From Cliona cf. orientalis (taxonomy: Eukaryota > Porifera > Demospongiae > Clionaida > Clionaidae), in assembly GCA_963930775.1 (NCBI GenBank), contig OZ005693.1:1984001-2048000 (forward strand): a DNA stretch of 64,000 nucleotides, given 5' to 3'. Position 1 is the first letter of the stretch; each line of letters begins with the position of its first letter. The position numbers and the translations under genes were made by a program. Positions 43,873-54,980 of this stretch are shown here, in pieces. The notes below the pieces were generated by a model. That model was not told the origin of the DNA, did no database searches, and saw nothing but the letters and a program-made list of their open reading frames with translations.

Positions 43873-46662
43873 TTATACATTGTTAAACTTTAATTGTTTC
43901 ATGAAAGATGTGTAGGAGGTACATGTGACACAGTTGTTGTTTAGGGAATTCCATGCCGACATCGTATGAGGAAAGTATGAAAACTTGTATGCGTTTGTAC
44001 GAGCAAATGGAGGGTCAAGCTGTAGTGGATGGGACACTCTCAAGTTGGAGAGATTTTGACGAAAATCAGGAATGTCAGGGAAGTAGCAAAGGCGATGGAT
44101 AATCTTAAACATGAGGCCAAGCTTGAGATCTAATCTGCGTTGCTCCAGTGATTGAAGCTCAAACAGATTAAGTAACTCCTGATAGCCCAAATCCCATTGG
44201 TATGCAGCAAGCCTACACCCAAACTTTTGGACATCCTCCAGTGCTTTCTTGTCTTTCACAAGATGGGGGTCCCACACCTGGCAGGCATATTCAAGGTGAG
44301 GACGGACCAGCGAAGTGTACAACTGCTTGAGAGTATCCTGGTTTGCAGAAGAGTAAAACCGTCGATAGATTAACCCAAGGATCTTCTTGGCACGGGAGCA
44401 TACCGAGTCAATGTGAGTAGACCAAGTTAGATTATTGGTTATCAGGAGCCCTAGATATTTATAACAATCAACACTTTGCATTGGGCATCCAAAGAGCCTC
44501 AGAGGGTATTCAGGAGAAGGTGGAGACCGTTTCCTTGAAATTATCATATACTTACATTTAGCAGCATTAAAATTTAAGAAGTTAGTTATCGACCATTCTT
44601 CAATCAGTGAGATTGCACGCTGGAGTGTTGCATAGTCTTCCAAGACAGAGATCAAATGGTAGAGTAAAATATCATCAGCAAATAAGTTGACCTTTGAGAG
44701 GAAATTTTGGACGACACCAGGCAAGTCATCAATGTAGATAAGGAACAACAAGGGTCCAAGTACAGAGCCCTGTGGGACTCCCGAGAGAACAGAAGCAACA
44801 GAGGATTCAGACCCATTCACAGCAACCACTTGAGTTCTGTTGGCAAGGTAGTTGTTGATCCATCGGCTGATGGTCTCATGAAGATCAAGTGAGCGAATTT
44901 TATCCATTAGTGGTAGGTGAGGCACGGAGTCAAACGCCTTACGAAAATCAAAGAAGACGGCACAAATATCCAGGCCTTCCTCCAACGCTTGAAGCCACTG
45001 GTCAGTCAGGTGCAAGAGCGCTGTCACAGTGGACCTTCCTTCAAGGAATCCCCACTGGAGAGCCGAGAGAGGATGGCTGTGGTTGAGATGATCCATGAGT
45101 AGCATGTAGATGTGACGCTCAAGAATTTTACTAACTATGGGAAGAAGAGAAACAGGACGATAATTGCATGGACTAGAAAGCTCTTGACATTTTGGTATTG
45201 GAACTATCAGTGATTTTTTCCAGGATAGTGGAATGGTGCCTGTTGAGATCGATAGGTTAAACAGCTTAGTGAGAGAAGGAGCAATATTAGGAGCAGTGCA
45301 CTTCAACATCCTAGCTGATAATCCGTCCGGACCACTGGCTTTTGTAGTGTCGAGGGCTGCCAAAAAGTCATACACCTCCGGTTCTGAGCAAAGGAATTCT
45401 TCAGGACAAGTTGAAGTCAAACCTGCTGGAGTAGACTGATACTGGACGGGAGGGTGAGATCTGTTGAAACAGGAGCTGAAATATGAATTCAGAAGGTTTG
45501 CTTTATCCACTTCAGAATTTGCCACTCTACCATCCAAAGAGAGGGTTGGAATTGACTGCTTACTCTTGTTCAAGAATTTAATTGCCTTCCAGAATTTCTT
45601 TGGATCCTTAGGGTTGAGTGCCTGAAAGTATCTTCGTTTGGCAAGTCGAAGCTGAGCAACAGTGCGATTACGAGCAAGCTTGAAATGATGAAAGTTTCCC
45701 GTTCTTTTGGCCTTTTTAAAGAGCTGATTCCGTTTCTTCATTGATTTAATAATGCCCCTATTCAACCATGGCAAGTTTCTTCGCGTGGGAATGACTCTGT
45801 TAGGAATCGACTGGGCCATTATTGACATAAATTGCTTGTGCCACAATTTCCAAGACAATTCAACGTTTTCAGACAAAATTGAATCCCAGTCAAACTGATT
45901 AATTAGATCACAAGCTTTGTCCCAATCTGCATAACCATAGCGCCAAATTAGTCGGCCCTGAGTTTTTTCAGCCTTGACTATCTTCCGAGAGATTTCCATT
46001 AGAATTCCCCTATGATCAGAGTTGGACAATGGAGGAATGGTATCACAGGTATTCAAGAGAGAGGACTCAGACACAAACACCAAGTCGATTGTTGATTCGG
46101 AGCCGTCGTGATGAACATGTGTTGGTCCTGTTACAGATTGATATAGACAATACAGGGTTGTAAGATTGCACAAACTAGAGTACATGGGGTGACAAGGGTT
46201 GTCAAAATTAACATTAAAATCACCTAAAAGTATAAAGTTATTAAGACTACAAACATTAATAAAATCTAGGTATGAAAAAAGGTTATCAAAAATAGAACTA
46301 GATGAACTGGGTGGTCGATAAAAAATGCACAAATATACTTTAAAATTATTAAAAAGCACAGAGAGTGTAAGAATCTCAAGGTTATGAGGGGAGGGAGGCA
46401 TAACTGAAACATGAAATGTTGAGGAAACATACATTAATACCCCACCACCATGACGGTTTCTATCGCAACGAAAAAGCTGAAACCCAGGAATAAAGATCTC
46501 ACTGTTACTGATCTCATCTGAGAGCCAGGTCTCAACAATACAAATAATATGGGGATTATAAACCTTAACTGAAAGTAAAAGATTATCAAATTTCGGTAAC
46601 AAACTCCTAGCGTTATAATAAAGAATCTTTAAGTTACATTTGTTAACTGGTGTGTGATGCAT
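43873..46662 (-). CDS. LINE ORF2: APE endonuclease and reverse transcriptase
   Basis: A 929-aa ORF. The N-terminus has the apurinic-type endonuclease signature: YYNARSL, VETWL, GGGVLMYV, GDFNV near residue 147 and SDH near 214. The reverse transcriptase follows with YRPVSLLP, FFDFRKAFDSV, GVPQGSVLGP and the catalytic LFADD near residue 660. The C-terminus has a Cys/His-poor thumb region and LVRPHLEYACQVWDP, typical of CR1/L2/jockey-clade ORF2. Endonuclease and RT motifs are all present and no stop interrupts it. It acts in target-primed reverse transcription of its own RNA. Confidence 0.95.
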   Translation of the reverse strand: MHHTPVNKCNLKILYYNARSLLPKFDNLLLSVKVYNPHIICIVETWLSDEISNSEIFIPGFQLFRCDRNRHGGGVLMYVSSTFHVSVMPPSPHNLEILTLSVLFNNFKVYLCIFYRPPSSSSSIFDNLFSYLDFINVCSLNNFILLGDFNVNFDNPCHPMYSSLCNLTTLYCLYQSVTGPTHVHHDGSESTIDLVFVSESSLLNTCDTIPPLSNSDHRGILMEISRKIVKAEKTQGRLIWRYGYADWDKACDLINQFDWDSILSENVELSWKLWHKQFMSIMAQSIPNRVIPTRRNLPWLNRGIIKSMKKRNQLFKKAKRTGNFHHFKLARNRTVAQLRLAKRRYFQALNPKDPKKFWKAIKFLNKSKQSIPTLSLDGRVANSEVDKANLLNSYFSSCFNRSHPPVQYQSTPAGLTSTCPEEFLCSEPEVYDFLAALDTTKASGPDGLSARMLKCTAPNIAPSLTKLFNLSISTGTIPLSWKKSLIVPIPKCQELSSPCNYRPVSLLPIVSKILERHIYMLLMDHLNHSHPLSALQWGFLEGRSTVTALLHLTDQWLQALEEGLDICAVFFDFRKAFDSVPHLPLMDKIRSLDLHETISRWINNYLANRTQVVAVNGSESSVASVLSGVPQGSVLGPLLFLIYIDDLPGVVQNFLSKVNLFADDILLYHLISVLEDYATLQRAISLIEEWSITNFLNFNAAKCKYMIISRKRSPPSPEYPLRLFGCPMQSVDCYKYLGLLITNNLTWSTHIDSVCSRAKKILGLIYRRFYSSANQDTLKQLYTSLVRPHLEYACQVWDPHLVKDKKALEDVQKFGCRLAAYQWDLGYQELLNLFELQSLEQRRLDLKLGLMFKIIHRLCYFPDIPDFRQNLSNLRVSHPLQLDPPFARTNAYKFSYFPHTMSAWNSLNNNCVTCTSYTSFMKQLKFNNV

Positions 46663-46677
46663 CGATTTTGTTGCTAG

Positions 46678-47676
46678 TCAGTTAGTTCCAGTCCCAGGAC
46701 AATCCTGTTGGCTGGACTGGTTTTGAGCACTAGATTGACTAAGATTACGGGTAGTGGGTGATTGATCTGTAGGGGTTGATGAGCCATGAGAGTTGGCATC
46801 AGTTGCAAGCTGAGTAGTGGTAGGGTTCCCGGTATCACTTTCAGATACACTTGGTGACAAAGGTGATCCAGAATCCTCAACATCTCGGGGTTTAGAGCAT
46901 AATTTTAGTAACCAGGAAGTTTGCGTGCTGAGAGAATCCCATTTGCTCTCCAGGTCATTCAGTACAGACTCCTCAGCATGTATCACAAACCACCAACTAG
47001 ACTTCCCTGATTGATCATTCCTACTGACCTTACGCCTAATATTCAGTCCTTGTATGTTACAGAATCGATCAATAGCATTCTCAACGGTCCTAGTCGTGGC
47101 GTGTGGGTGAGTGCCCCATATTCTTCGAGCTCCCTCCACTTTCACCCTCGCTCGTGATCTCGGATCCGTAACTGCACCCGCGGTGGAGCTGCGGGCGTGC
47201 GTAGCTGACTCGGTGCTGATTTCACGAATGGCCGGAGCTCGAGAACTAGTATTGGTGCGAGGACCTTGGCGCTGTCCTTGACGATGTTGCCGTCTCCTTA
47301 GTTGTGGCAGTTGGGAGGCAACTGATGCATAGCTGCCCGTAGGAGGTGTACGTTCCGTCTGTTCACGTTGTTTGGCTAGCGCTTCTTTGGTAGCAGTCAG
47401 GTCAGACTTCAGAGAGGCTACTTCAGCCTTCCAAGAGATTATCTCGGCTTGTAGTTGCTCAATAACGGATCTTGACATCTTCATGGAGCACCACTGACAA
47501 ACGAACGGTTTACGGTCCTTATTCAGACTCTCAAAGTGACGCTTTGTTACACCGGCGCAGTAACGATGAACAACACAGCCACACTCACCCTCGCACTTCA
47601 ACGTGTCTTGTCCTTTCTCAAGAGCATCGCAGCACAGCTCACAAGTAGCTTTCTCGGCGGACTTTCTTGGAGGCAT
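46678..47676 (-). CDS. LINE ORF1: PHD-like zinc finger and coiled-coil protein
   Basis: A 332-aa ORF. It starts with a Cys4-His-Cys3 PHD-like finger (CELCCD...C..ECGCVVHRYC...CQWC, residues about 13-62). A coiled-coil heptad region follows (IEQLQAEIISWKAEVASLKS), then a Ser/Arg-rich basic linker, an RRM-like or ORF1-specific block around IDRFCNIQGLNIRRKV, and a Ser/Thr/Gln-rich tail. This is the expected RNA-binding, multimerising partner of ORF2. The ATG gives the finger in full. Confidence 0.85.
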   Translation of the reverse strand: MPPRKSAEKATCELCCDALEKGQDTLKCEGECGCVVHRYCAGVTKRHFESLNKDRKPFVCQWCSMKMSRSVIEQLQAEIISWKAEVASLKSDLTATKEALAKQREQTERTPPTGSYASVASQLPQLRRRQHRQGQRQGPRTNTSSRAPAIREISTESATHARSSTAGAVTDPRSRARVKVEGARRIWGTHPHATTRTVENAIDRFCNIQGLNIRRKVSRNDQSGKSSWWFVIHAEESVLNDLESKWDSLSTQTSWLLKLCSKPRDVEDSGSPLSPSVSESDTGNPTTTQLATDANSHGSSTPTDQSPTTRNLSQSSAQNQSSQQDCPGTGTN

Positions 47677-48778
47677 CTTAGCTTGATATTCAGTATGTCA
47701 ATAGTAGTATGTCAAGAGTTGCTAGATCCTTCCCCCTTGACTGTAGATTAATAAGCTATCTCAGTTTGATCTGATACGGTATTACTTTCAGTTTAATAGA
47801 ATGATAGGCCGGGGCTCACTGTGTGCACGAGTTAGAGTTATAAAGCATGCCGCAGGGTAATTTCTGCAGTACAACCTTGTGTTTAGAGTGATAAGGGTAG
47901 AAATGATATGATCACCATTGACTTATAGCTATAATACCTGTAAGAGCGATATGGTACCCCCCGTGAAATGGGCCCCCCGTACCCCCATATCGCTAGCGGT
48001 ATGGGTCCCCCAGGGGCCCTATATATCTAGAGGTTTGGGCCCTCCCAGTGATATGGACCCCCCTAGCCCTGAGCCCTATGTGTGACGAAGCGCCTTAGGA
48101 TGGCGTAGTAACAGCGTCCATGGCTGCCCTCGTACTCACTTCGTCGCTTACAGCACGAGCGTCGTGGCCATAACTTGCACAATTCACTGTAGCAAACGTT
48201 CGATCATCTTTCATTTTTTATTGATGTAGTCTGGCGTCCACTTGGACCGTTCTGCCACGCCCCATTTGCATAAAATTAAAGAAATTTCCTTGCTGTACTA
48301 AGGGAAATTTTTATGCCAATCCTTTCTTGCTGCACCAAGAGACACTTTTATGCCAATCTTGCCTTGCTGTACAGCAAGGCAAACTTTAATGCCAGCTAAC
48401 TCAGCATAAAATCGCCTTGTGATTGCTAATTATACTAACATTTATAAAGGAAAGATTTTATGCCAGATCATTTAATTACAGGAGCATACCCTGATTAACT
48501 TAATCACAGGGTTTACCCACTATACTTCATAGTCGCAGTGAGGTTTTGGCATAAAATCTTGTCTTAATGAATATTCAAGAAAGGCAAGCAATTCTGCTTG
48601 ATACCGTGAAGTTGCGCGCGGGACCGAGGCGACAAGAAAGGGGCGTGGCTAATAAGCAATCGAGCATGCGCGTTGCGTATGCGACTTGAAGTTAAAGATA
48701 GAGGTGGGGCTGCTTTAGCTGCAGCTGTCAAGCATGCGCAGGACAATCAGTCAAGTTTTGGCGCTCTCGAATTAAGAT

Positions 48779-51700
48779 ATGAGAAGACGGCAGAAGATAG
48801 CGTTGGTTCTCTTTCTCCTGTGTTTGCCAGGGAGGTTGTTCTTTTCAGAACAGCAAGCTAAAGCCGCAGTTCCTGAGTCTCCAAGGCATGTGGACAGCTC
48901 ATCCCCTCCAAATCCGGATATTACAGCCAGTCAGATACTGCTCAACCCCCTATTTATTGCCCATCTACTCTTCTGGATCATCTTGCTCTCTCTCTTTGTC
49001 ATTGCTCTCATGGATGTCACGCTTAAATGTGTATTCTACACATGTGCAATTGGTGTCCACATGTTCAGTTCACCCGAGCATAAGAAGAAAGGTAGATATT
49101 TCGCGGACGATGGCAGGTAATTATCTAGCTATTCATTTTTAATCAGACCACATTATTTTTTGTATGTACAGGCCGCCGATGCGAATTTACCGTTATTGCG
49201 CATGCGCATAAGCGACCCTGTACCAAATATCTTATCTCAACACATTACTTTTATTGCAGGCACACTACAACTATTGATGTATACATTCAGAGTGCTGCTC
49301 ATTTACCTCTGTGTATTACATTGAGTAGAAGGAGCCGTGGTAGAGTTCTTTACAGGATTATGAAGGATCTTCTTGATATACCAATAGAATTGCAACTTCT
49401 TATTTGCGCTGGAAAGGCTGTGAAACCCGACTCTACCCTCACATCACAAGGAATTAAGCATGGAAGTACAGTTTTCTTTTGTATTAAGGGCATGGGAGGT
49501 GGTGGTAATGATGACCACAAGATTATACTGGGTAAGTTAGACCATCATGTTGCCATATTATAACGATGAACTATGTTAATTTTACCTGCGCAGATGAATG
49601 TGTCTCATGTGGAGAAAATGCTACCTATTATTGTAAAGAATGTGAAGCAATGCGTTGTCAAATCTGTAATGAAATGTGGCACAAACATAAATCAAGGAGA
49701 AATCATTCCATAGAGGTAAATAAATTATATTATTATTGTATATTAATTGAATTTTTATAAAATATAATTATACAATATTAGATTGTGACCAGTATTAAAT
49801 CTGATTTGACTACAATGGAAACATCCTCTAGTCTTGCCAGTAATAATGTTGATAATAACGACAGCTTCTCGCTCAATGGTGACGATGAATTTGACTCAAT
49901 AGTTGGTACTGTTGATGTAAATGAGGCAACAAAGACCTTCTTGCTGGCAGAGAAATTTGGTAATACCCGATTTAAAGACTTTCAGAAGGAATCAATTGAT
50001 GCTGTTCTCAACAAGAAAAATTGTCTGGTTATTCAACCAACAGGTAAAGGCAAAAGCCTCTGCTATCAATATCCAGCCATTTATATGGGGAAAACTACCC
50101 TTGTAATAACACCAACTATTAGTTTAATGCACGATCAAACCCGTGAATTACAGAGTAAAGGAATAGATGCAGTATTTCTTGGCTCTGCTCAAACTGATCC
50201 TGACGCTGACACAAGAGCATTTGACCAAAAAAATCCAGCCTCAGTAATATTTGTGAGTCCTGAATGGTTGTTTGGTAAATCCAAGAATATGGACAAAGTC
50301 AAGACCCTGCATGAACATAAACAATTGGGACTAATAGCCATATTAGATGAAGCTCACTTAATATATGAGTGGGATGGATTCAGAGAGCATTATCAACAAT
50401 GTGAAACAATTCCACAACTATTTGATGGCATTCCTGTCATGGCTCTTACAGCCACTGCAACACCTGTAATTTTTAATAAACTTACCAAATTCTTGAATAA
50501 TCCAGTAATAGTACAATCTTCTGTGAACAGACCCAATATATACTTAGCTGTACATCAATGCAACTTCAAGAAAACAACAGGGCCTAGTAAATCCTTTAGT
50601 CTTGATCATCGTGATTTCAATGAATTTGCTGATCAAGTCGCAGGCATGGTAAAGAATGACTGTTCAATAATCTATACTGACTTTGCAACTCATGTCGGAC
50701 CTATAGTACTTGCTCTTCGTGATCGTGGAGTGAATGCTATTGGATACTATGGGAAAATGAAGGAATCAGAAAAAAGTGACGCTTATCTACGATGGAAAAG
50801 TGGCAATGTACCCGTGATTGTGGCAACAAGAGCATTTGGATTGGGCATTAGCAAGGAAAATGTCAGATTTGTCATCAGGAATGGCTTGCCACCCTCCATA
50901 TCTGCCTGGGCCCAAGAGCTTGGAAGGGCTGGGAGGGATGGCAACTACTCAGAGGCACATATCTTCTATTGTGATGAAGATATTCATCATGTAGGATTCT
51001 GGAGTGGTGACCTTGCTCGCCAAAATAGAATAAATGAAATTTCAGACACAAGTAAGAACTTTAGTGAAGCCATGCAATTTTGCTATTCTCACTTATCAGG
51101 GAGATGCAGACGAAAAGTATTGGTAAATCTTTTTGATGAAAGTGAAGACCATGCAACATCCACAGGCAAATGTTGTGATATCTGTGATCAGGGTGTCATC
51201 CAAATGGAAGATAGAGCCACAGAACTAAAGTTGTTGTTAGATGCCATAAAAGAGCTAGGAAATAGAGGTGAAGTCAAAATTGCAGAGTGGATTCGTGGAG
51301 GCCAGCTAACATGGATGAAAGATATACAAGCTGAAAGGAATGAGACTTCTGCATACGGCAAGAGTCCTAAAGGACTGAGCAAGGCTTGGTGGAGAAACTT
51401 CATTCGACAAGCTGCAGCTGCAGGCTACATTACACGTACTGTAAAGACAGCAAAGTTTGGCAATAGCAATGGAGTGTATGCTTCACTTTCTCCTAATGAT
51501 AAAGGAATCAAGGCAATTGAAACATGTGCATCAATAATGCTCCCTTCTTTTTCAGTTGAAAATTCACATGATAGTCATTTATCACCTATTTGTTCAACCT
51601 CCCACAGAGTTGATGATGATGATATTGCTCCAAGAAAAAGAAGAGGAAAAGGTTGTCATTTACTACCGCTTGTTAAGAAGCTCCTTGAGTCAAAAGAGAA

Positions 51701-52259
51701 CTGGAAAAAGATTACAGATAAAGAGAACTATCAGTTTTTGGGAACATTTTCATTTCCAGCTCATAACATGCTATGGTATGTTGAAGATGTCACTAAATTG
51801 CCACATTATACAGCATCTGACCCAGATTTCCTATGGTCTGACGTGCAATTCAGCAAAAATAGTTCAACAAAACAACTAATAGAGGTAAAGAATGATAGTG
51901 GGATACAAAAATTATGGTTCCATAGGGCACAGTGTAAAGGTGCCAAGAAATGTGAACAGTGCGATCACACTGTGTGCAATTCTACAATCCGCAACACATG
52001 TCGTGAGCATAGCAAGTCTCCATTGGTTCAAGTATCAGATTGTGATGTCGAATTTGTGTATCTGAGACCTGAAGATATGAACGATAATCAAAGATGGGTT
52101 GGTGGTCTGCTGAGAAAGCACAGTTTTCCAGTAACAGAAAACTTCCATTCACATGGAAAAATTGCGTCACACAGAATTCCCCAGAAAGTACGCCAGGAAA
52201 TTACGTCAGCAGTTATTGCAAATCCATCATTGACAACTTCACAGATCTCCAATGGATAG
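48779..52259 (+). CDS. UBL-B-box-RecQ-type helicase (N-terminal part of transposon protein)
   Basis: Exons 48779-49116, 49260-49531, 49594-49715 and 49782-52259 splice in frame (1069 aa to a TAG). The N-terminus has two hydrophobic segments (ALVLFLLCLPG; LLFWIILLSLFVIAL). Exon 2 is a ubiquitin-like fold (VYIQSAAHLPLCITL ... LLICAGKAVKPDSTL ... GMGGGG). Exon 3 is a B-box type zinc finger (DECVSCGENATYYCKEC...CQICNEMWHKH). Exon 4 has SF2 RecQ motifs: QPTGKGKS (Walker A), TPTISLMHDQ, DEAHLIYEWDGFR, LTATAT, VATRAFGLGI and QELGRAGRDG, then a CC..C zinc site and a winged-helix-like region. The last about 200 residues have a Cys/His cluster (C..AKKCEQCDHTVC...CREH), perhaps a FLYWCH/WRKY-like DNA-binding finger. 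The frame continues past the TAG into transposase sequence. Start choice is uncertain. Confidence 0.8.
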
Positions 52260-53827
52260 GGAATTGAATATCGTCCATCAGCTGCTGATTTATCTGCTAC
52301 TCATTCCGGACGACTGAACTCCATTAGAAAGCAAGCATTAAAGCAAGCATTGAAAAAAAGTGAAGTAGTCTCTAACAGTAAGGGACATAAAGGGCACATG
52401 ATTCTGTTGGAAATGGAAACGCTAGCAGATACCATAGACAGTGCAGATCAGGCTGTTGAGGGATCTAGCAATGTTTCAAGTGAGTACAGAGTCAGAGGAC
52501 GACCATATATGAGGAAATATGCACTTACTTCTTCACTGGTATACCAGCTTATTATGTCCCCTCTAATGAGCTCCATCCTGGCGAAGGCTGAGTATATAGA
52601 AGTAGACATGACTTACAATGAAAATACAGATACCCTACCTTTGGAATGTTACAGCATTTGATTATAATGTGATGAGATGGGTAGCGGTTGCGAGAGTTCG
52701 AAGCAATAAAGAAGATGCAAATTTTTATTCTGTAGCGTTTAAAGCTATATTTGATCAATGTAAAGAAGACCACAAGGAGTTTAGTGTTGGGAAAACTTTA
52801 AAAGGAATAGTCTTAGACTGGAGTGATGCATGCTGAAAGGAAAGGATTACAGCTAGCTATCGGTGAAAAACTCTGTGATAAACTTCTCATTGGATGTAAA
52901 GTTCACTATGGCCGCTCTTACCAAAGAGTTGCTGACAAAGTCAGCAGTCCTCTTCCTAATCAAATTCGTTGCCTAAGTCGTGAAGCATTTTGTATAATTT
53001 CTAGAGCTATTCCACTTCAAAAGAGTAAATCTGATGTGATGAAGCTATTCAATTCACTGAAAGGCGCTGTGAACATTGGGGAGATACCAAATGTTACCGT
53101 ACCAGCAGAAGTATTGGACCATTGGAAAGAGATTGCTGCAGCATGGAAAGAGGCAACCCATTGGGTTGAATGGTGGACAAGACTTCCTCACCTACACATG
53201 CTGTGTGATGCATTTCGTGATCCCTCCAGCGCTTATGAGAAGGCTCCAAGGGACACCAATGGTGTAGAAAGAATCAATCAAGATAGCAAACAATCATTCC
53301 CTACATGTTTGAAAATGGCCATGGAATATGTCTACAAGAAAGATAAGTGTCTTGCACTTTCATATATAGCAGCAGAGAAACAATTTAGTTTATCCTATCG
53401 TGAAAAATCAGAGGAAAGCCGAAGAAGTTGTGCAGCTAAAAGGAAGATTCAGCGGTCCCATTCAGTCAATCCAGACTACCAAGCTCAGTTTGGACCTCCA
53501 GACAAGACCAGTAATTTCTGTGGCTCCTCCTCTATGAACGAAACTTGCATAAAAGCTCCAAAAAAGAGATATCACTATGTGGACTCATCAGACTCTGATT
53601 CGGATGCCAATGTATTGCCTAAATCAACCAAGAGGAAGAAAACATGCAATGCTGAATTTGCTGGGATTGGCCAGAGAGTTGAAGTTAGATACGATGATGG
53701 AATATGGTACAAAGGAACCCTTGTCAATTTTGATGTTTTCAATGGACAATGGAAAGTTGAATTTGATGATGATGACGAAGAAGCTTTTGTAAAATTTCCG
53801 GATAAGGATGTACGTCTAACAGTATAG
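52260..53827 (+). pseudogene. Mutator-like DDE transposase with Tudor-like C-terminus (frameshifted)
   Basis: Directly after the TAG the same frame continues (GIEYRPSAADLSATHSGR...). It reaches the first catalytic Asp in EVDMTYNE near 52605. A 1-nt shift near 52640 is needed to continue PYLWNVTAFDYNVMRW. The second Asp lies in VLDWSDA near 52815. Another 1-nt shift at about 52830 leads to GCKVHYGRSYQRV, and the Glu lies in NGVERINQD near 53270. GC..H and N..E..N are hallmarks of MULE transposases. The end (about 53660-53820, GQRVEVRYDDGIWYKGTLVN...) is a Tudor/agenet-like barrel, possibly a histone reader. Two frameshifts and a stop make this copy inactive. Confidence 0.75.
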
Positions 53828-54119
53828 GTGGATATATCTAGGTGGACCATGCACTGAACATTTCATAAGCATGCATCAATCATGATCATAATAATATTAT
53901 TATAGAAATAGCAATTATGTTATCTATTTAATCTGTATCAGCATAATATTGATTCCTGGTATGATTATAATAAATTATGTATAATTCATGATTATAATAT
54001 TATAAATAATTATGATTATCACAATAAATAATTATTATGCCAGATGTGTATCATAATAATAATAATAATAATAATGCCATGAATGCATCATGCATGCAGG
54101 ATAATAATCGTCAATTGGC
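53828..54119. other. AT-rich 3' flank of the helicase-transposase gene
   Basis: (AAT)n/(ATT)n-rich DNA preceding the right subterminal repeats of the inner element; no gene. Confidence 0.4.
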
Positions 54120-54980
54120 TATATTATTATTTGGCATAAAATTTTCCCTTTCATTAGATACACTATGGTAAAATTTTATGCCAATTGTGATGTATAGTCT
54201 CTCAAAATGTATTGGGTATATTCCTGTAATAAAATTAATTAGGGTAAGCTCCATATCATTATTTATCTGGCATAAAATTTCCCCTTTTGAATAAACACAA
54301 GTATAGTATTATAAGAAGGCATTTTATGCTAGAGATGATGGCATATAAAAGTGCCTTGCTGTACAGCAAGGCAAGATTGGCATAAAAGTGTCTCCTGGTG
54401 CAGCAAGAAAAGATTGGCATAAAAATTTGTCTTAGTACAGCAAGAGAATTTCTTCTGTTTTATGCCAAACTCTGCATGACCATCAGATGTGCAATAATTT
54501 TTAATTTTAATATGTACGCTGCGCAAAGCAATCGAGATAATAATTGTTATATAGCGTTTTTTACGAAACTGTATAGAGTCCAGATACTCGAATAGGTGTC
54601 TGACTTCATGGGACTAGAAAAAAAAAACTGAGAAGCTCTACTTCACAATGGGAACTGACTTCTCCGAGTTATCGTATGTCGAAGGGGTGCATGTGGCTTG
54701 ATTCAATCACCGTGCGGTGGAGAGGCGACGATCATCTGAGTAGCTAACATTACCTGCAGCTGCTAGAGTCATCAGGAACTTGCATGATCCGCAAACAAGT
54801 GACAAGAAGCAGCAATAATATGATTCTGGAGCTGGGGGAAGTGGGGGGTGCATATCCCTACGCGGGCCCTGGTACGGGGTCGCATATCTCTAGCGATATG
54901 AGGCCTGGGGGCGTATATCACTAGAGATATGGGACCGGGGGGACCCAAAACTATGGGGGGCCCATTTCTCTACTACACCG

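Larger units (their letters stand above)
43729..47700 (-). mobile_element. Full-length CR1/jockey-like LINE retrotransposon
   Basis: It carries two complete ORFs on the minus strand, 15 bp apart, followed by a short 3' UTR and a 39-nt A tail (T-run at 43729-43767 on +). The 5' end is not resolved beyond ORF1. The long pure tail and undamaged ORFs point to a recent insertion. It lies just inside the left TIR of the 14-kb element. Confidence 0.85.
47953..54980. mobile_element. Inner long-TIR DNA transposon encoding a helicase-transposase
   Basis: The ends are GGTACCCCCCGTGAAATGGG on the left and, inverted, CCCATTTCTCTACTACACC on the right. The next several hundred bp are inverted copies with indels (ATATCGCTAG/CTAGAGATAT blocks). 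Subterminal regions (48240-48560 and 54120-54480) carry repeated TTTTATGCCA / TGGCATAAAA units and the palindrome CCTTGCTGTACAGCAAGG. I could not find a convincing target duplication, so the exact tips are uncertain by tens of bp. The coding gene at 48779-53827 lies centrally between the arms. Confidence 0.8.

Noticed and set aside
44707-45439. Plus-strand ORFs inside the LINE
   Set aside because: Antisense to the intact ORF2 reverse transcriptase.
47953-54980. Helitron, because of the helicase
   Set aside because: The helicase is RecQ-type with DEAH and QELGRAGRDG, no Rep/HUH motifs are present, and the element has long inverted repeats and a DDE transposase.
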